Part shown: positions 25,497 to 33,470 of the stretch, piece by piece
Layout: every line of letters begins with the position of its first letter
Numbering within the stretch: the first letter of the stretch is position 1
Source: Desulfolinea sp050305405
GTDB lineage: Bacteria > Chloroflexota > Anaerolineae > Anaerolineales > Villigracilaceae
Reading direction: 5' to 3'
Length of the DNA stretch: 64,000 nt
Assembly: GCA_050305405.1 (NCBI GenBank)
Contig: JBNLFG010000002.1
Coordinates: 275,769-339,768 of the forward strand
Position numbers and translations under genes: made by a program
The notes under the pieces: generated by a model
The model's database searches: none
Seen by the model: the letters and a program-made list of their open reading frames with translations, nothing else
Told to the model about the DNA's origin: nothing

Positions 25497-25549
25497 CTTT
25501 TTATATGGCTTGCTTTTAGAAAAAGGTGCGGGGCAAGCTGCCTTTTGTT

Positions 25550-25969
25550 TTAGTTCCCGTTCTCTCTAAGGATGCGGTGTGTCCAAAAATATGTACCCCA
25601 AAGAATGATCGCGCCCAGCCCAAAAGTTATGGAAAGTGTTGGGGCATCTCGTAGCATGATCCAGGTGGCCCCTTCAGTGCTGTTCCAAGCCATAGATAGC
25701 GGCATTGCCGTGCAAAATAAGGCAGCGCCAAATAATGTTGAACGTAAGCGCAAAATCTTTTTCACTCTCATTAAAATCTCCTTTTCTTGGTCGGGGGCAG
25801 GCTCACTTTCTTGGAGAGCAGAAAACTGCATATTCATTTGTCTTGTAAGCGCTGCAAACTCGGGGTGGTCTTTGAAATAGGTTTCCACCAATTCCATCGT
25901 GTCTTCGCTTGCCTCGTTGGCGAGATATACCGGCAATAGATCCATGATGATATCCTCAGTTATCTTCAT
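25550..25969 (-). CDS. Anti-sigma-factor-like membrane protein
   Basis: 139 residues. The N-terminal helical part (DLLPVYLANEASEDTMELV) is followed by two membrane helices (about 75-95 and 108-128). The HxxxCxxC zinc motif of classic anti-sigma domains is absent, so binding would be zinc-independent. The start overlaps the end of the sigma gene by 14 bases, a normal arrangement for an ECF sigma/anti-sigma pair. The signal sensed is unknown. Confidence 0.75.
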   Translation of the reverse strand: MKITEDIIMDLLPVYLANEASEDTMELVETYFKDHPEFAALTRQMNMQFSALQESEPAPDQEKEILMRVKKILRLRSTLFGAALFCTAMPLSMAWNSTEGATWIMLRDAPTLSITFGLGAIILWGTYFWTHRILRENGN

Positions 25970-26447
25970 TTTGTTTCTCCTGTATTAAATCACTTAGCTT
26001 TCGCCTTGCTCGAAAGATCCTAACTTTGACAGCCGAGAGAGACAAACCTAAAGCCGTTGCAATATCCGCATAGGGAAGTTCATGGTGTGCACGCATCAAT
26101 AAGATCGTGCGATCAAGGTCAGATAGTTGCTGCAAAGCGACCAATAGATTTTGGATTGTCTCCTGATTTTGTAGAACGCTTTCTGGCCCAGGCGTGTTTG
26201 ACGCGTTATTGTCATCAAGAGCAACCTGCCGCTTATCTTTGCGTAGTTGTTGCAAATAGAGATTGCGGGTGATCGTGAATAAATAGCCCTTGACGGTTGC
26301 CTCCCGAATTGGATTCGGGGAGACCAGTGCTCTGACAAAAGTTTCGGCTGCCAAGTCATCTGCCCAGGCATGATCGCCACACAACCCTAAAGCAAATTGG
26401 TAGACTGCGGGGGCATACTCTTGGTAAATTTGATGTAGTGTCTTCAT
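25956..26447 (-). CDS. ECF-type RNA polymerase sigma factor
   Basis: 163 residues. Region 2 is in HAWADDLAAETFVRAL; region 4 has the helix-turn-helix LPYADIATALGLSLSAVKVRIFRARRKL. Length and order are those of a group 4 sigma factor. The anti-sigma-like gene overlaps its end. A TGTAAC box at 26483-26488 and a TATAAA box at 26456-26461 lie upstream, so autoregulation is plausible. A promoter consensus for this sigma cannot be established from one site. Confidence 0.9.
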   Translation of the reverse strand: MKTLHQIYQEYAPAVYQFALGLCGDHAWADDLAAETFVRALVSPNPIREATVKGYLFTITRNLYLQQLRKDKRQVALDDNNASNTPGPESVLQNQETIQNLLVALQQLSDLDRTILLMRAHHELPYADIATALGLSLSAVKVRIFRARRKLSDLIQEKQNEDN

Positions 26448-26455
26448 CGCTCTTA

Positions 26456-26488
26456 TTTATACTATCCATTCACCTGCGAAAAGTTACA
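26456..26488 (-). promoter_or_regulatory. Candidate ECF sigma promoter region
   Basis: Minus-strand TGTAAC (26483-26488) followed about 16 nt later by GATAGT and overlapping TATAAA. The ATG starts 8 nt after TATAAA. The pattern recalls ECF -35 boxes, but a single site cannot define it. Confidence 0.4.
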
Positions 26489-26507
26489 TATTGAAAGATT
26501 GTAAAGA

Positions 26508-26561
26508 ATGGAGGCAACAAATGGGGCGTTGAAGGCCTTGAAAGATGTTGGGGTGGATTAG
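26508..26561 (+). pseudogene. Short fragment resembling the 3' end of the CysQ-like gene
   Basis: An ATG followed by 16 codons reads MEATNGALKALKDVGVD and stop. The last residues ALKALKDVG match ALKALKDIG at the end of the gene at 24117-25115, and ATNG also matches. No more of the gene is present. It looks like a leftover from a partial duplication, followed by a terminator. Confidence 0.5.
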
Positions 26562-26590
26562 ACTACAAAAGTCCTCAAGACTTTTGTAGT
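26562..26590 (+). terminator. Terminator hairpin after the CysQ-like fragment
   Basis: Perfect 12-bp arms ACTACAAAAGTC (26562-26573) and GACTTTTGTAGT (26579-26590), then TTTCG. It has no evident gene of its own except the fragment. Confidence 0.7.
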
Positions 26591-26680
26591 TTCGCAGAGA
26601 TGTTAGTTTGCAAGTGGAAAGGATGAGAGACCGCGTTGAAATGCTTGGTCTCTTTTTTTTGTTTAAACATGGTTTTCCTC

Positions 26681-26708
26681 TTGACAAACCCCGTGAAACG
26701 ACTAAAAT
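26681..26708 (+). promoter_or_regulatory. Promoter of the TetR gene
   Basis: TTGACA at 26681-26686, a 16-bp spacer, and TAAAAT at 26703-26708. The -10 box overlaps the operator. Confidence 0.75.
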
Positions 26709-26729
26709 GTAAGTAACTACTTACATTTT
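26704..26729 (+). promoter_or_regulatory. TetR operator, perfect palindrome
   Basis: Arms AAAATGTAAGTA and TACTTACATTTT are perfect inverted repeats around a 2-bp spacer. They overlap the -10 box and end 8 nt before the start codon, so binding should block initiation. The core TGTAAGTA/TACTTACA is typical of AcrR-type operators. Confidence 0.85.
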
Positions 26730-26737
26730 TGAATCTT

Positions 26738-27340
26738 ATGACAAATACAAACCCTACCCCAAAAAAGAAAGCCCGCCAACGCATCCTTGAAGCCGCGGCA
26801 GAATCCTTTCAAACCCTCGGCTACGCCCGCACCACGACGCAGGTGATCGCAGACAAAGCTGGCGTCGCTGAAGTGACCCTGTTTCGTCAGTTCGGCGATA
26901 AGCAGAAACTCTTTCAGGAAGCTATCGAGCAAATCGGCGGCGGCGTAAACTTCGAGATGCTCGAAGCGCAACTCAGCTACGACCTTGAAGCGGACTTGAG
27001 CCTCATCAGCCAACACGCCCTGCACTTCTTTATCGCCCAGCAGGATGCGATCCGCATGTTGATGTTCGAATCGGTGCATTTCCCTGAAATGAAAACTGCT
27101 TTGGCGCAAAACCCGAGCGGCATGATTGAATTGCTGGCACGTTATTTTGAAAAACAGCATGACGAAGGTAAAGTGCAGGTGGTCAATCCCCAAGTCACGG
27201 CACAGGCATTCATGAGCATGATCTTTGGCTACGCCATCGGCATGCAACCCGTCAGCGATTTATTGCCCGCTCAAATTTCCATCGAAAAGATGAGCGCTGA
27301 ATTTGTGCGCATCTTTTTGGCGTCATTGACGAAAGAATAA
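26738..27340 (+). CDS. TetR/AcrR-family repressor
   Basis: 200 residues from the ATG at 26738, preferred to an upstream TTG at 26729 inside the operator. The N-terminal HTH spans about 12-58 (ILEAAAESFQTLGYARTTTQVIADKAGVAEVTLFRQF in shorter terms: YARTTTQVI, VAEVTLFRQF). The C-terminal ligand domain is generic. A perfect palindrome overlaps its promoter, which implies autorepression. The two genes downstream on the same strand, an HXXEE membrane protein and a CocE-type hydrolase, are candidate members of the regulon. The ligand is not known. Confidence 0.9.
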   Translation: MTNTNPTPKKKARQRILEAAAESFQTLGYARTTTQVIADKAGVAEVTLFRQFGDKQKLFQEAIEQIGGGVNFEMLEAQLSYDLEADLSLISQHALHFFIAQQDAIRMLMFESVHFPEMKTALAQNPSGMIELLARYFEKQHDEGKVQVVNPQVTAQAFMSMIFGYAIGMQPVSDLLPAQISIEKMSAEFVRIFLASLTKE

Positions 27341-27344
27341 AAAA

Positions 27345-27425
27345 TCACCACCGAGTTCACTGAGATCACAGAGTCTTTTCTTTTTTTCTCAAAAACTCCG
27401 TGTGCTCTGTGCTCTCCGTGGTGAA
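27345..27425. repeat. Imperfect palindromic repeat, family D copy 1
   Basis: Starts TCACCACCGAGTTCACTGAG and ends GTGCTCTCCGTGGTGA. The arms are imperfect inverted repeats. It belongs to the ACAGAGAGCACAGAG type; further copies are at 28063-28127 and 33091-33120. Confidence 0.6.
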
Positions 27426-27444
27426 TCAAAAAAAGGAAAATTAA

Positions 27445-28059
27445 ATGACTTTCAAAGAATATTTCGTCTGGTTCAAAAGAGATTGGGCAAAAGCAGGTCT
27501 CCTTGTCTCCGTCTTCCTCTTTGCCTTTCTCTTCGTCATCGTCAAGGACAGTGACTTAATCCTTTTCTTGCTTCTCTTACAAACGCCGCTCTACATGCTC
27601 CATGAAACCGAAGAATATATCTTCCCCGGTGGTTTTGGCAAGTTTTTCAATATGGACATCATGAAATTTGACAGCCCGGATAAGCCTCTTGATGAGAATT
27701 TTATCTTCATGATCAATATCGTTTTAATCTGGATCATCCTGCCGGTTTTTGGCTTGCTCGCTACCCGTGATTATCAATATGGTCTTTGGCTGCCCTACTT
27801 CTCATTTTTCGCGGGTGTGTCGCATATCGCACTAGGGATTAAAGCCCGCAAACGCTATAACGCCGGGCTGATCGTTAGTCTTTTACTGAATATCCCAGTG
27901 GGGGCTTGGTCGGTGTTTTATCTCGTGCAGCAGGGCTTGCTCCCCAACATTTTCCTGAACCCGCACTTCTTCATCGGCTTAGGGCTTAACCTTGCGCTGC
28001 CTGTGATCGGGATGATGAAATACAAGCAGCATCTGCGCACCCTCGCTGCCAACGGATAA
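27445..28059 (+). CDS. HXXEE-family integral membrane protein
   Basis: 204 residues with about five to six membrane helices. The family signature is present in MLHETEEYIFP: His, then Glu-Glu. A GKFFN segment follows. HXXEE proteins are membrane proteins of unknown biochemical role, sometimes next to TetR regulators. An AAAGGAAAATTAAATG ribosome binding site precedes the start. The gene lies between two family D repeats. Confidence 0.82.
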   Translation: MTFKEYFVWFKRDWAKAGLLVSVFLFAFLFVIVKDSDLILFLLLLQTPLYMLHETEEYIFPGGFGKFFNMDIMKFDSPDKPLDENFIFMINIVLIWIILPVFGLLATRDYQYGLWLPYFSFFAGVSHIALGIKARKRYNAGLIVSLLLNIPVGAWSVFYLVQQGLLPNIFLNPHFFIGLGLNLALPVIGMMKYKQHLRTLAANG

Positions 28060-28062
28060 TTT

Positions 28063-28127
28063 TCTCAGCGGTTTTCTCCATTTTCTCTTAAACTCTGTGC
28101 GCTCCGTGTGCTCTGTGGTGCATCTTT
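28063..28127. repeat. Imperfect palindromic repeat, family D copy 2
   Basis: The segment TCTCAGCGGTTTTCTCCATT through CTCCGTGTGCTCTGTGGTG has the same right-hand wording as copy 1. It is partly degenerate on the left. Confidence 0.5.
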
Positions 28128-28148
28128 GAATACTATAGGACAAATCGT

Positions 28149-29810
28149 ATGTACGTCGAAAAGAAAAATTCGCCCAAACAAATTCTCGGTAAGCTCCGGG
28201 GCTTGATCAATCCACCCAACGTGCAAGTTCAGGAGATCAGCCCAAGCATCAAAATTCTGCGGGATGTCCACATCCCGACCCGTGATAGCTCCTACCTGAG
28301 CGCCAACATCTACCTGCCATCTCACGAGGGCACTTTCCCAGTCATCATCTCCCTGCACCCTGGACGTAAGGATGTGGTCTGCAAAGACGGCTACATGCAC
28401 ATCCAACTCAAATTTGCCCGCCAACCTGGCGAGATAAGCTTCTCAGACGAGACTAGCTTCGAAGCGCCCGATCCCGACTTCTGGGCGTCGAACGGCTACG
28501 TCGTCATCAATATCGACAAACGCGGCTTCGGGATTTCACCCAAAGCCAAAGAGCCGCAACCCTATTTTGGTCAGGGAGAGATCGAAGATATTTACGACGC
28601 CATCGAATGGGCGGGCGTACAACCTTGGTCAAACGGCAGCGTCGGCTTGCTCGGCGTTTCCTATTTGGCGATCAACCAATATAAAGTCGCCGCCATGCAC
28701 CCGCCGCATCTCAAAGCCATTATCCCCTGGGAGGGCGTCTCCGACCTCTATAAAGACTGGTTCTACCCTGGCGGCGTGCAGGAAGTCGGTTTTACCCCCT
28801 TTCTCTTCAGCCGCCTGCAAACCTTTGGCGATGGATTTGACATGGGCAAAGAGCAAGCGGATCGCCCGATCCGTGATGCATGGTGGGCATCTTTTGTGGC
28901 GGATTTTGAGAAGATTCAAGTCCCGATGCTGAATTGCATCAGCTTTGCCTCGCAGATGATGCACACCCGAGGCAGCGACCGAGCATACAAACGGGCTGGG
29001 TCGGCGCACAAATGGCTGTATACCCATCGAGGCGGCGAGTGGACTGCCTACTACAGCCCCGAAGTGAATGCCCTGATGTTGAAATTTTTCGACCGCTTTT
29101 TGAAGGGTACCGCCAACGGCATGGATGAGCACCCCAAAGTGCGCCTTGAAATTCGAGAGTTTGGGCATGAAGTCAAAGAAGTCCGCTACGAGAACCAATT
29201 TCCTCCTGAAAACGTGGTCTGGACACCCTTCTATCTGGATGGACAAAATAGCGCCCTTTCCACTGCTCTGGAACTCCCTGACGCCGCCCCGAGCTTTGAT
29301 CTCGCCAAAGACAGCCTGCAATACACCTACACCTTCGAGCGAGATACCGAGATTGTCGGTCCCATGAAGCTAACCCTCTATGTTGAACTCGAAGGCTGCG
29401 ACGATGCCAGTCTTTTTGCAGGAATCCAAAAATTCCATAAGGGAAAAGAAGTCAACTTCGATGGCACTTACGGTTTCCCAAACGACATCGTTACCAAAAC
29501 TGCTCAACGGGTTGCATTAAGAACGGTCAATGAAGAGCTCAGCACGCCCTACTCTCCTGAACATGATTTTGATACCATCAAACCGCTCGCTCAAGGCGAA
29601 GTTGCTAAAATGGAACTCCAACTCGAACCCTCGGCAACCTACTTCCGCAAAGGCGACGAACTCCGTCTCGTTGTGCAGGGGCGCTATTTCATCAGTGGCG
29701 TGAAAGTCAATCAGCCATTCACTTATAAGAAAAGTGCAGTGGGTAGATGCAAAATTTATTCGTCGTTAAAATATCGCAGCGAACTACTGATGCCAGTGAT
29801 TGAGAAATAA
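28149..29810 (+). CDS. CocE/NonD-family serine hydrolase (X-Pro dipeptidyl-peptidase fold)
   Basis: 553 residues. N-terminal alpha/beta hydrolase with the nucleophile in GVSYLAINQ near residue 171, a cap region, and the catalytic His in GSAHKWLYTHRGG about residue 290. The C-terminal jelly-roll domain (about 360-550) is the usual third domain. Cocaine-esterase and acyl-peptidase relatives hydrolyse esters and amides; the substrate here is unknown. It follows the HXXEE gene on the same strand and may share the TetR-controlled transcript, although a repeat lies between them. A terminator follows. Confidence 0.87.
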   Translation: MYVEKKNSPKQILGKLRGLINPPNVQVQEISPSIKILRDVHIPTRDSSYLSANIYLPSHEGTFPVIISLHPGRKDVVCKDGYMHIQLKFARQPGEISFSDETSFEAPDPDFWASNGYVVINIDKRGFGISPKAKEPQPYFGQGEIEDIYDAIEWAGVQPWSNGSVGLLGVSYLAINQYKVAAMHPPHLKAIIPWEGVSDLYKDWFYPGGVQEVGFTPFLFSRLQTFGDGFDMGKEQADRPIRDAWWASFVADFEKIQVPMLNCISFASQMMHTRGSDRAYKRAGSAHKWLYTHRGGEWTAYYSPEVNALMLKFFDRFLKGTANGMDEHPKVRLEIREFGHEVKEVRYENQFPPENVVWTPFYLDGQNSALSTALELPDAAPSFDLAKDSLQYTYTFERDTEIVGPMKLTLYVELEGCDDASLFAGIQKFHKGKEVNFDGTYGFPNDIVTKTAQRVALRTVNEELSTPYSPEHDFDTIKPLAQGEVAKMELQLEPSATYFRKGDELRLVVQGRYFISGVKVNQPFTYKKSAVGRCKIYSSLKYRSELLMPVIEK

Positions 29811-29823
29811 CCTTTTCCATAGA

Positions 29824-29857
29824 AAAATGCTCAAGGGAAAAAATCCTTGAGCATTTT
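29824..29857 (+). terminator. Terminator after the CocE-type hydrolase
   Basis: Perfect 13-bp arms AAAATGCTCAAGG and CCTTGAGCATTTT. The convergent CopD gene starts its stop 30 nt beyond. Confidence 0.92.
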
Positions 29858-29862
29858 AATTT

Positions 29863-29884
29863 AATCCGTGAAAATCCGCGTTCT
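29863..29884. repeat. Half element of repeat family B
   Basis: AATCCGTGAAAATCCGCGTTCT matches the right end of family B copies at 3351-3361 and 34980-34990. The left half is missing. Confidence 0.5.
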
Positions 29885-29887
29885 ACC

Positions 29888-30397
29888 TTACGCCGCCCTC
29901 GCCAGCGCCGTCATTCCCAAAACCAAAATAGCCAGAACTAAATTCAAATTTAGCAGCAGTGCTTCTCGTTTTTGCAAGGCTTCTACTTCTGCTATATCCC
30001 CGCTTTTTTGTTGACGGAACATCGCCCGTTGCATGGATGGCAGCAACCACCAAGTCTGTGCCGCGCTGATCGCGATCATGCCCGCGAAAACGATATGCTT
30101 GATGAGAATAGATGCTGCCCATTGTCCGCTGATGGCAAGAAAGCCCTCATAGTTGGGACTCGCGCTCATTTGGAACATCCCGGTTACAAGCAAGAGCGCG
30201 ACGCTGAACCATCCCAGCGGATCAAGCCGCTTCTGGATGGCGGTCATCAATTTGATTTGATCTTTCATATCCAATGCGCGGCGCATAGCAGGGATCACAA
30301 CCAGACTTAAAAGCGCAAGGCTACCGAGCCAAAGCACGGTAGCCAGCATGTGTATCCAATAGGTCAGGGCTAACGCCCAGGAGGGCATTTCCATCAA
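29888..30397 (-). CDS. CopD-like membrane protein
   Basis: 169 residues with four membrane helices. The CopD-type layout is visible: YWIHMLATVLWLGSLALL near residue 12, a middle helix with SVALLLVTGMFQM, and HIVFAGMIAISAAQTWW. The family includes copper-export CopD domains, but many stand-alone versions are of unknown role. The start overlaps the stop of the TPR gene (ATGA overlap), so they form an operon. Confidence 0.82.
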   Translation of the reverse strand: MMEMPSWALALTYWIHMLATVLWLGSLALLSLVVIPAMRRALDMKDQIKLMTAIQKRLDPLGWFSVALLLVTGMFQMSASPNYEGFLAISGQWAASILIKHIVFAGMIAISAAQTWWLLPSMQRAMFRQQKSGDIAEVEALQKREALLLNLNLVLAILVLGMTALARAA

Positions 30398-31422
30398 GAT
30401 TCGGGGACAGCTGTAGGTGCATCCGTCGGCGGGATTTCAGCCGTCGGAACAACTTCCAATGTAGGTTCTGGGGTCGCTGTCGGCGGGTAGCAGATTTCGT
30501 AGGCATGCCTTGAATTTTTAGCAGCCACGTCATCCAATTGTCCATAGGCCATAGCGGCTGAGTACTGCGCATAAGCACCGCAAGCATCACGGTTTTTCTG
30601 ATTGAAAAGGTAATCGCCATAGCGCATCAGGGCGTAATAGTAGCGTTCGCCAGCCGTCATACCCGAAGCGCTATCCCAAACATTTGGAGCATAAGAAGCC
30701 AATTGTCCAAAGTAATTGACTGCCTGTTCCCAATTGATCTCCCAGAAGGTCGCGGCAGTGATATAGAGACGCGCACCCTCGCGCAGGCCGTTTGCCGTGC
30801 TATCGAGCGGCCCGAAGCGTTCAGCCAGCGTCAGGTAGTAGATACCGCCTTCAAGATCGCCCTCTTTGGCTATCTTATCGGCGCCTGCGTAGCGCAGTGC
30901 GAAATAATACATCCCGTCCACTTCGGCGGTGCGATAATCAGGCCCCTCCTTGCGTAGCTGATCGAGCGCGGCCAACGCGTTTGCCCAGTCGCCAGCGTTA
31001 ATCAACGCTTGAGCGTTGTTGAAGATCGCTTCCACGCCGCGCAGGTCGGGGGTTGGGGTCAGGGTTGGGCTGGGGGTGATCGTTGGGGTAGCGGTGAAAC
31101 TCATCCCTAAAACCGCTTCTGCCATTCCTTCGGCAGCGCCCGGATAATTTGCATTGTGCTGGAGGATATATTCAAAATGCTGGCGGGCGTGGTCATAACG
31201 TCCCTCGGCCAGCGCAATCGCGCCAAGCTCAAATTGCTTGCTGAGTTCCGAACTGATCTGCGTCGCTTCGGCAGATTTTCGGATACCGATGCCCGAGTTA
31301 TAACCACCGTAAAGCCCGAGGCCAACGATGATAATAAATCCAAACAGGCTGATAGCAAAGCGCTTTCCGCGCGATTTTTTCTTTACTGTTGTAGGTTGTG
31401 TGGAGCCAAGATTTTCAGACAT
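30394..31422 (-). CDS. TPR-like membrane-anchored protein with Thr/Pro linker
   Basis: 342 residues from the ATG at 31422; the longer frame from 31500 lacks support. A basic N-terminus and one membrane helix (about 26-46) are followed by tetratricopeptide-like helical repeats, a Thr/Pro linker (TPTITPSPTLTPTPD) and more TPR-like repeats. A Pro/Thr C-terminal tail ends it. The fold is for protein contacts outside the membrane. A TATAAT lies 7 nt before the start with no ribosome binding site, suggesting a leaderless transcript. CopD-like gene overlaps its 3' end. Confidence 0.78.
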   Translation of the reverse strand: MSENLGSTQPTTVKKKSRGKRFAISLFGFIIIVGLGLYGGYNSGIGIRKSAEATQISSELSKQFELGAIALAEGRYDHARQHFEYILQHNANYPGAAEGMAEAVLGMSFTATPTITPSPTLTPTPDLRGVEAIFNNAQALINAGDWANALAALDQLRKEGPDYRTAEVDGMYYFALRYAGADKIAKEGDLEGGIYYLTLAERFGPLDSTANGLREGARLYITAATFWEINWEQAVNYFGQLASYAPNVWDSASGMTAGERYYYALMRYGDYLFNQKNRDACGAYAQYSAAMAYGQLDDVAAKNSRHAYEICYPPTATPEPTLEVVPTAEIPPTDAPTAVPES

Positions 31423-31429
31423 GGGGGCT

Positions 31430-31435
31430 ATTATA
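31430..31435 (-). promoter_or_regulatory. -10 box, likely leaderless start of TPR gene
   Basis: Minus-strand TATAAT, 7 nt (AGCCCCC) before the ATG at 31422; no Shine-Dalgarno. Confidence 0.55.
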
Positions 31436-31449
31436 CACGTTTTGTAAAA

Positions 31450-31536
31450 GTGCGTCGTACCAGCCTCGAGGCGAAAATACGAAAGACAGGCAACACTCAT
31501 TTAACAAAAAATGCCTATCTGGATGGTGCGACGCAC
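31450..31536. repeat. Inverted-repeat element, family C copy 1
   Basis: Arms GTGCGTCGTACCA (31450-31462) and TGGTGCGACGCAC (31524-31536) match with one mismatch. Copy 2 is at 37786-37876. The element is 87 bp. Confidence 0.85.
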
Positions 31537-31542
31537 GCCTCT

Positions 31543-33084
31543 TTAGAGATTAAATAGTAACCGTATTTCTTTCCAGATGATCGGGATCGCTATCCCTGCG
31601 CCGACCAGCATCCCAATGATGGCGGTGATGATTGCCCCGCCGGGGAGATAAAGTGCGACAAGGTAAGCAGATGCGCCGCCGAGTACGGCTGCAACAAGTC
31701 CGCGCAGCAGGGATGAAAGCACCGAGACGCTCTCCGTTAGTCTTGCTCTCATTATCCAGAGCATCACCACAGCTTCAACAACGACCGCCAACTCTGCCAA
31801 CGCCAGCCCGATCGCGCTGAGATGTGGGAAAAAAATCAGGACGACGAGACCACCAACGATGTACAATCCAAAGCGGACGAAGATCGTCGCTAATGGGATA
31901 AGCGCCTCTTTGCGGGCATAGAAGGCGCGTGAGAGCACTTCCTGAATGGCATAGCCTACCAGGGCCAACAGGTAGGCGCGGGCTGTCCACGTGAGCAGGG
32001 CAGTGCCATCCACGTCAAAGCCGAAGACAGCCCTCACTAATGGAAGCAAGCCTGCCCCAAGGACGGCTGCGACGGGCAGCGTCAATGCGATCAGCACCTG
32101 AATGGCGCGTTCGACCGTCTCGCGGAACTTCGTCCAATTTTCCGCCGCTGCATATTCCGAAAGAGTCGGCAAAATCGCCGTCGCAATCGCTGTACCAAGC
32201 AATGTTTCGGGGACTTGCATAATCATCCAGCCATATGTGAGCGCCGTTACCGCGCCGACTTCAAGCCGCGATGCGAAGTTATCACGCGCTATGAAAACCA
32301 GTTGAATGCCGAGCATCGTGACGAGGCGCGGACCGATGATCTTCAACACGGCGCGCACGCCTTCATCTTTCAGGTTGATGGAGGGCGTCCACTTGAAGTG
32401 ATATTTGATCAGCCCCGGAATTTGGATGCCAAGATGCAGCACTGCGCCGAGAATGACGCCGTAGACCAGCCCTTCGACGCCCAGCCCCAGAGCGGGGAGT
32501 TGGATACCCGCGATTGTGTAGGGTTCGGTGGGGGAGAAGACCAGCGCGCCAAAGATCTGCCCGATGTTGTAGAGTGCGGGCGCCATGGCGGGCAGTAGGA
32601 AATACTGGTTGGCTTGCAGACTGCCCATTACGAGGCCGCTGACCGAGAAGATGGTCGTGGCGATCAGGTTCAGGCGCATCAGGTGGATAATGGTGTCCTG
32701 CTGTGCGATGGCGAAGCCGGGCGCGATGCCGATCTCCGAGCGCACGATCTGCTCGGCAAAAATGGCAATGACGATGCCGACCGAAGCCGTGACCACAAAA
32801 GCGAGATTGGCGATGCGCGAGAAGAGCTTCCATGCTTCGGGGCGACCACGCGTGGTCAGGTATTCGCTGAGGACGGGGATGAGCGCCATCGACATCGCTC
32901 CGCCGGAGATGAGCGCAAAGAGCATATCCGGCAAGTTATTGGCAACGTTGAAGGCGTCTAGCTCGAAGGAGAGACTGAACTGTCTGGCAATGACGATCGA
33001 GCGCAGGAAAGCAAGTACCTTGTCAACGCCGAAGAAAGCTGCAATCAAAAAGGACGTGCGGGTGAGGAAGGAAAGTTTTTTCAT
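31543..33084 (-). CDS. murJ: Lipid II flippase MurJ/MviN
   Basis: 513 residues with 14 predicted membrane helices. The MurJ landmarks are present: KVLAFLRSIVIARQFS at the N-terminus, SGGAMSMALIPVLSEY, and QVPETLLGTAIATAILPTLSEYAA in the middle. It flips lipid-linked peptidoglycan precursor across the membrane. The start is immediately preceded by a family D repeat, and no clear ribosome binding site can be seen. Confidence 0.92.
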   Translation of the reverse strand: MKKLSFLTRTSFLIAAFFGVDKVLAFLRSIVIARQFSLSFELDAFNVANNLPDMLFALISGGAMSMALIPVLSEYLTTRGRPEAWKLFSRIANLAFVVTASVGIVIAIFAEQIVRSEIGIAPGFAIAQQDTIIHLMRLNLIATTIFSVSGLVMGSLQANQYFLLPAMAPALYNIGQIFGALVFSPTEPYTIAGIQLPALGLGVEGLVYGVILGAVLHLGIQIPGLIKYHFKWTPSINLKDEGVRAVLKIIGPRLVTMLGIQLVFIARDNFASRLEVGAVTALTYGWMIMQVPETLLGTAIATAILPTLSEYAAAENWTKFRETVERAIQVLIALTLPVAAVLGAGLLPLVRAVFGFDVDGTALLTWTARAYLLALVGYAIQEVLSRAFYARKEALIPLATIFVRFGLYIVGGLVVLIFFPHLSAIGLALAELAVVVEAVVMLWIMRARLTESVSVLSSLLRGLVAAVLGGASAYLVALYLPGGAIITAIIGMLVGAGIAIPIIWKEIRLLFNL

Positions 33085-33090
33085 GGGGAT

Positions 33091-33120
33091 TTACCACAGA
33101 GAGCACAGAGTTCACAGAGA
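33091..33120. repeat. Family D repeat, short copy 3
   Basis: TACCACAGAGAGCACAGAGT followed by TCACAGAGAA lies just upstream of murJ on the minus strand, in its 5' leader. A GGAGATTGCTT...CGCTACGCTCGCAAAG stretch at 33184-33228 next to it is another worn intergenic repeat. Confidence 0.5.
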
Positions 33121-33236
33121 AAAACTTGCAAAATGATTCTGCGAGGAAGGCTTTAGCCTGACAAAGCAGTCTTCTGTTTTCATGGAGATTGCTTACCCTA
33201 AAGGGTACAAGATCGCTACGCTCGCAAAGTCAGTGC

Positions 33237-33422
33237 TTAATGCTGATGTGCCGCTTCGCCGAAGGTCTCTGCGCCCGGGAGCTTCCCTGCCAGATTCGCA
33301 GGTTTATGGATCAACTGCGGTAGGCATTGCGGGCAGATGTAGAGCGTTTCTTCTTTGTAAGTCAGTACCAATAAAGCTTTCTCGTTTTCAGAAACTTCGC
33401 AGTTCAAGCATGTTTTCGTCAT
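33237..33422 (-). CDS. Small zinc-ribbon-like protein
   Basis: 61 residues with two cysteine pairs, CLNC at the start and CPQC in the middle, a zinc ribbon arrangement. A GGAGG ribosome binding site lies 6 nt before the ATG, which supports it as a real gene. The C-terminus contains GEAAHQH. Role unknown; zinc or protein binding is a reasonable inference. Confidence 0.7.
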   Translation of the reverse strand: MTKTCLNCEVSENEKALLVLTYKEETLYICPQCLPQLIHKPANLAGKLPGAETFGEAAHQH

Positions 33423-33470
33423 CTATACCTCCGTTTTTTAGGCAGTAAATTAGGCGCAGATTGTATCACT

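Noticed and set aside
28629..29321. 230-residue frame opposite the CocE-type hydrolase
   Set aside because: Shadow of a gene with complete catalytic motifs; no start signal of its own.
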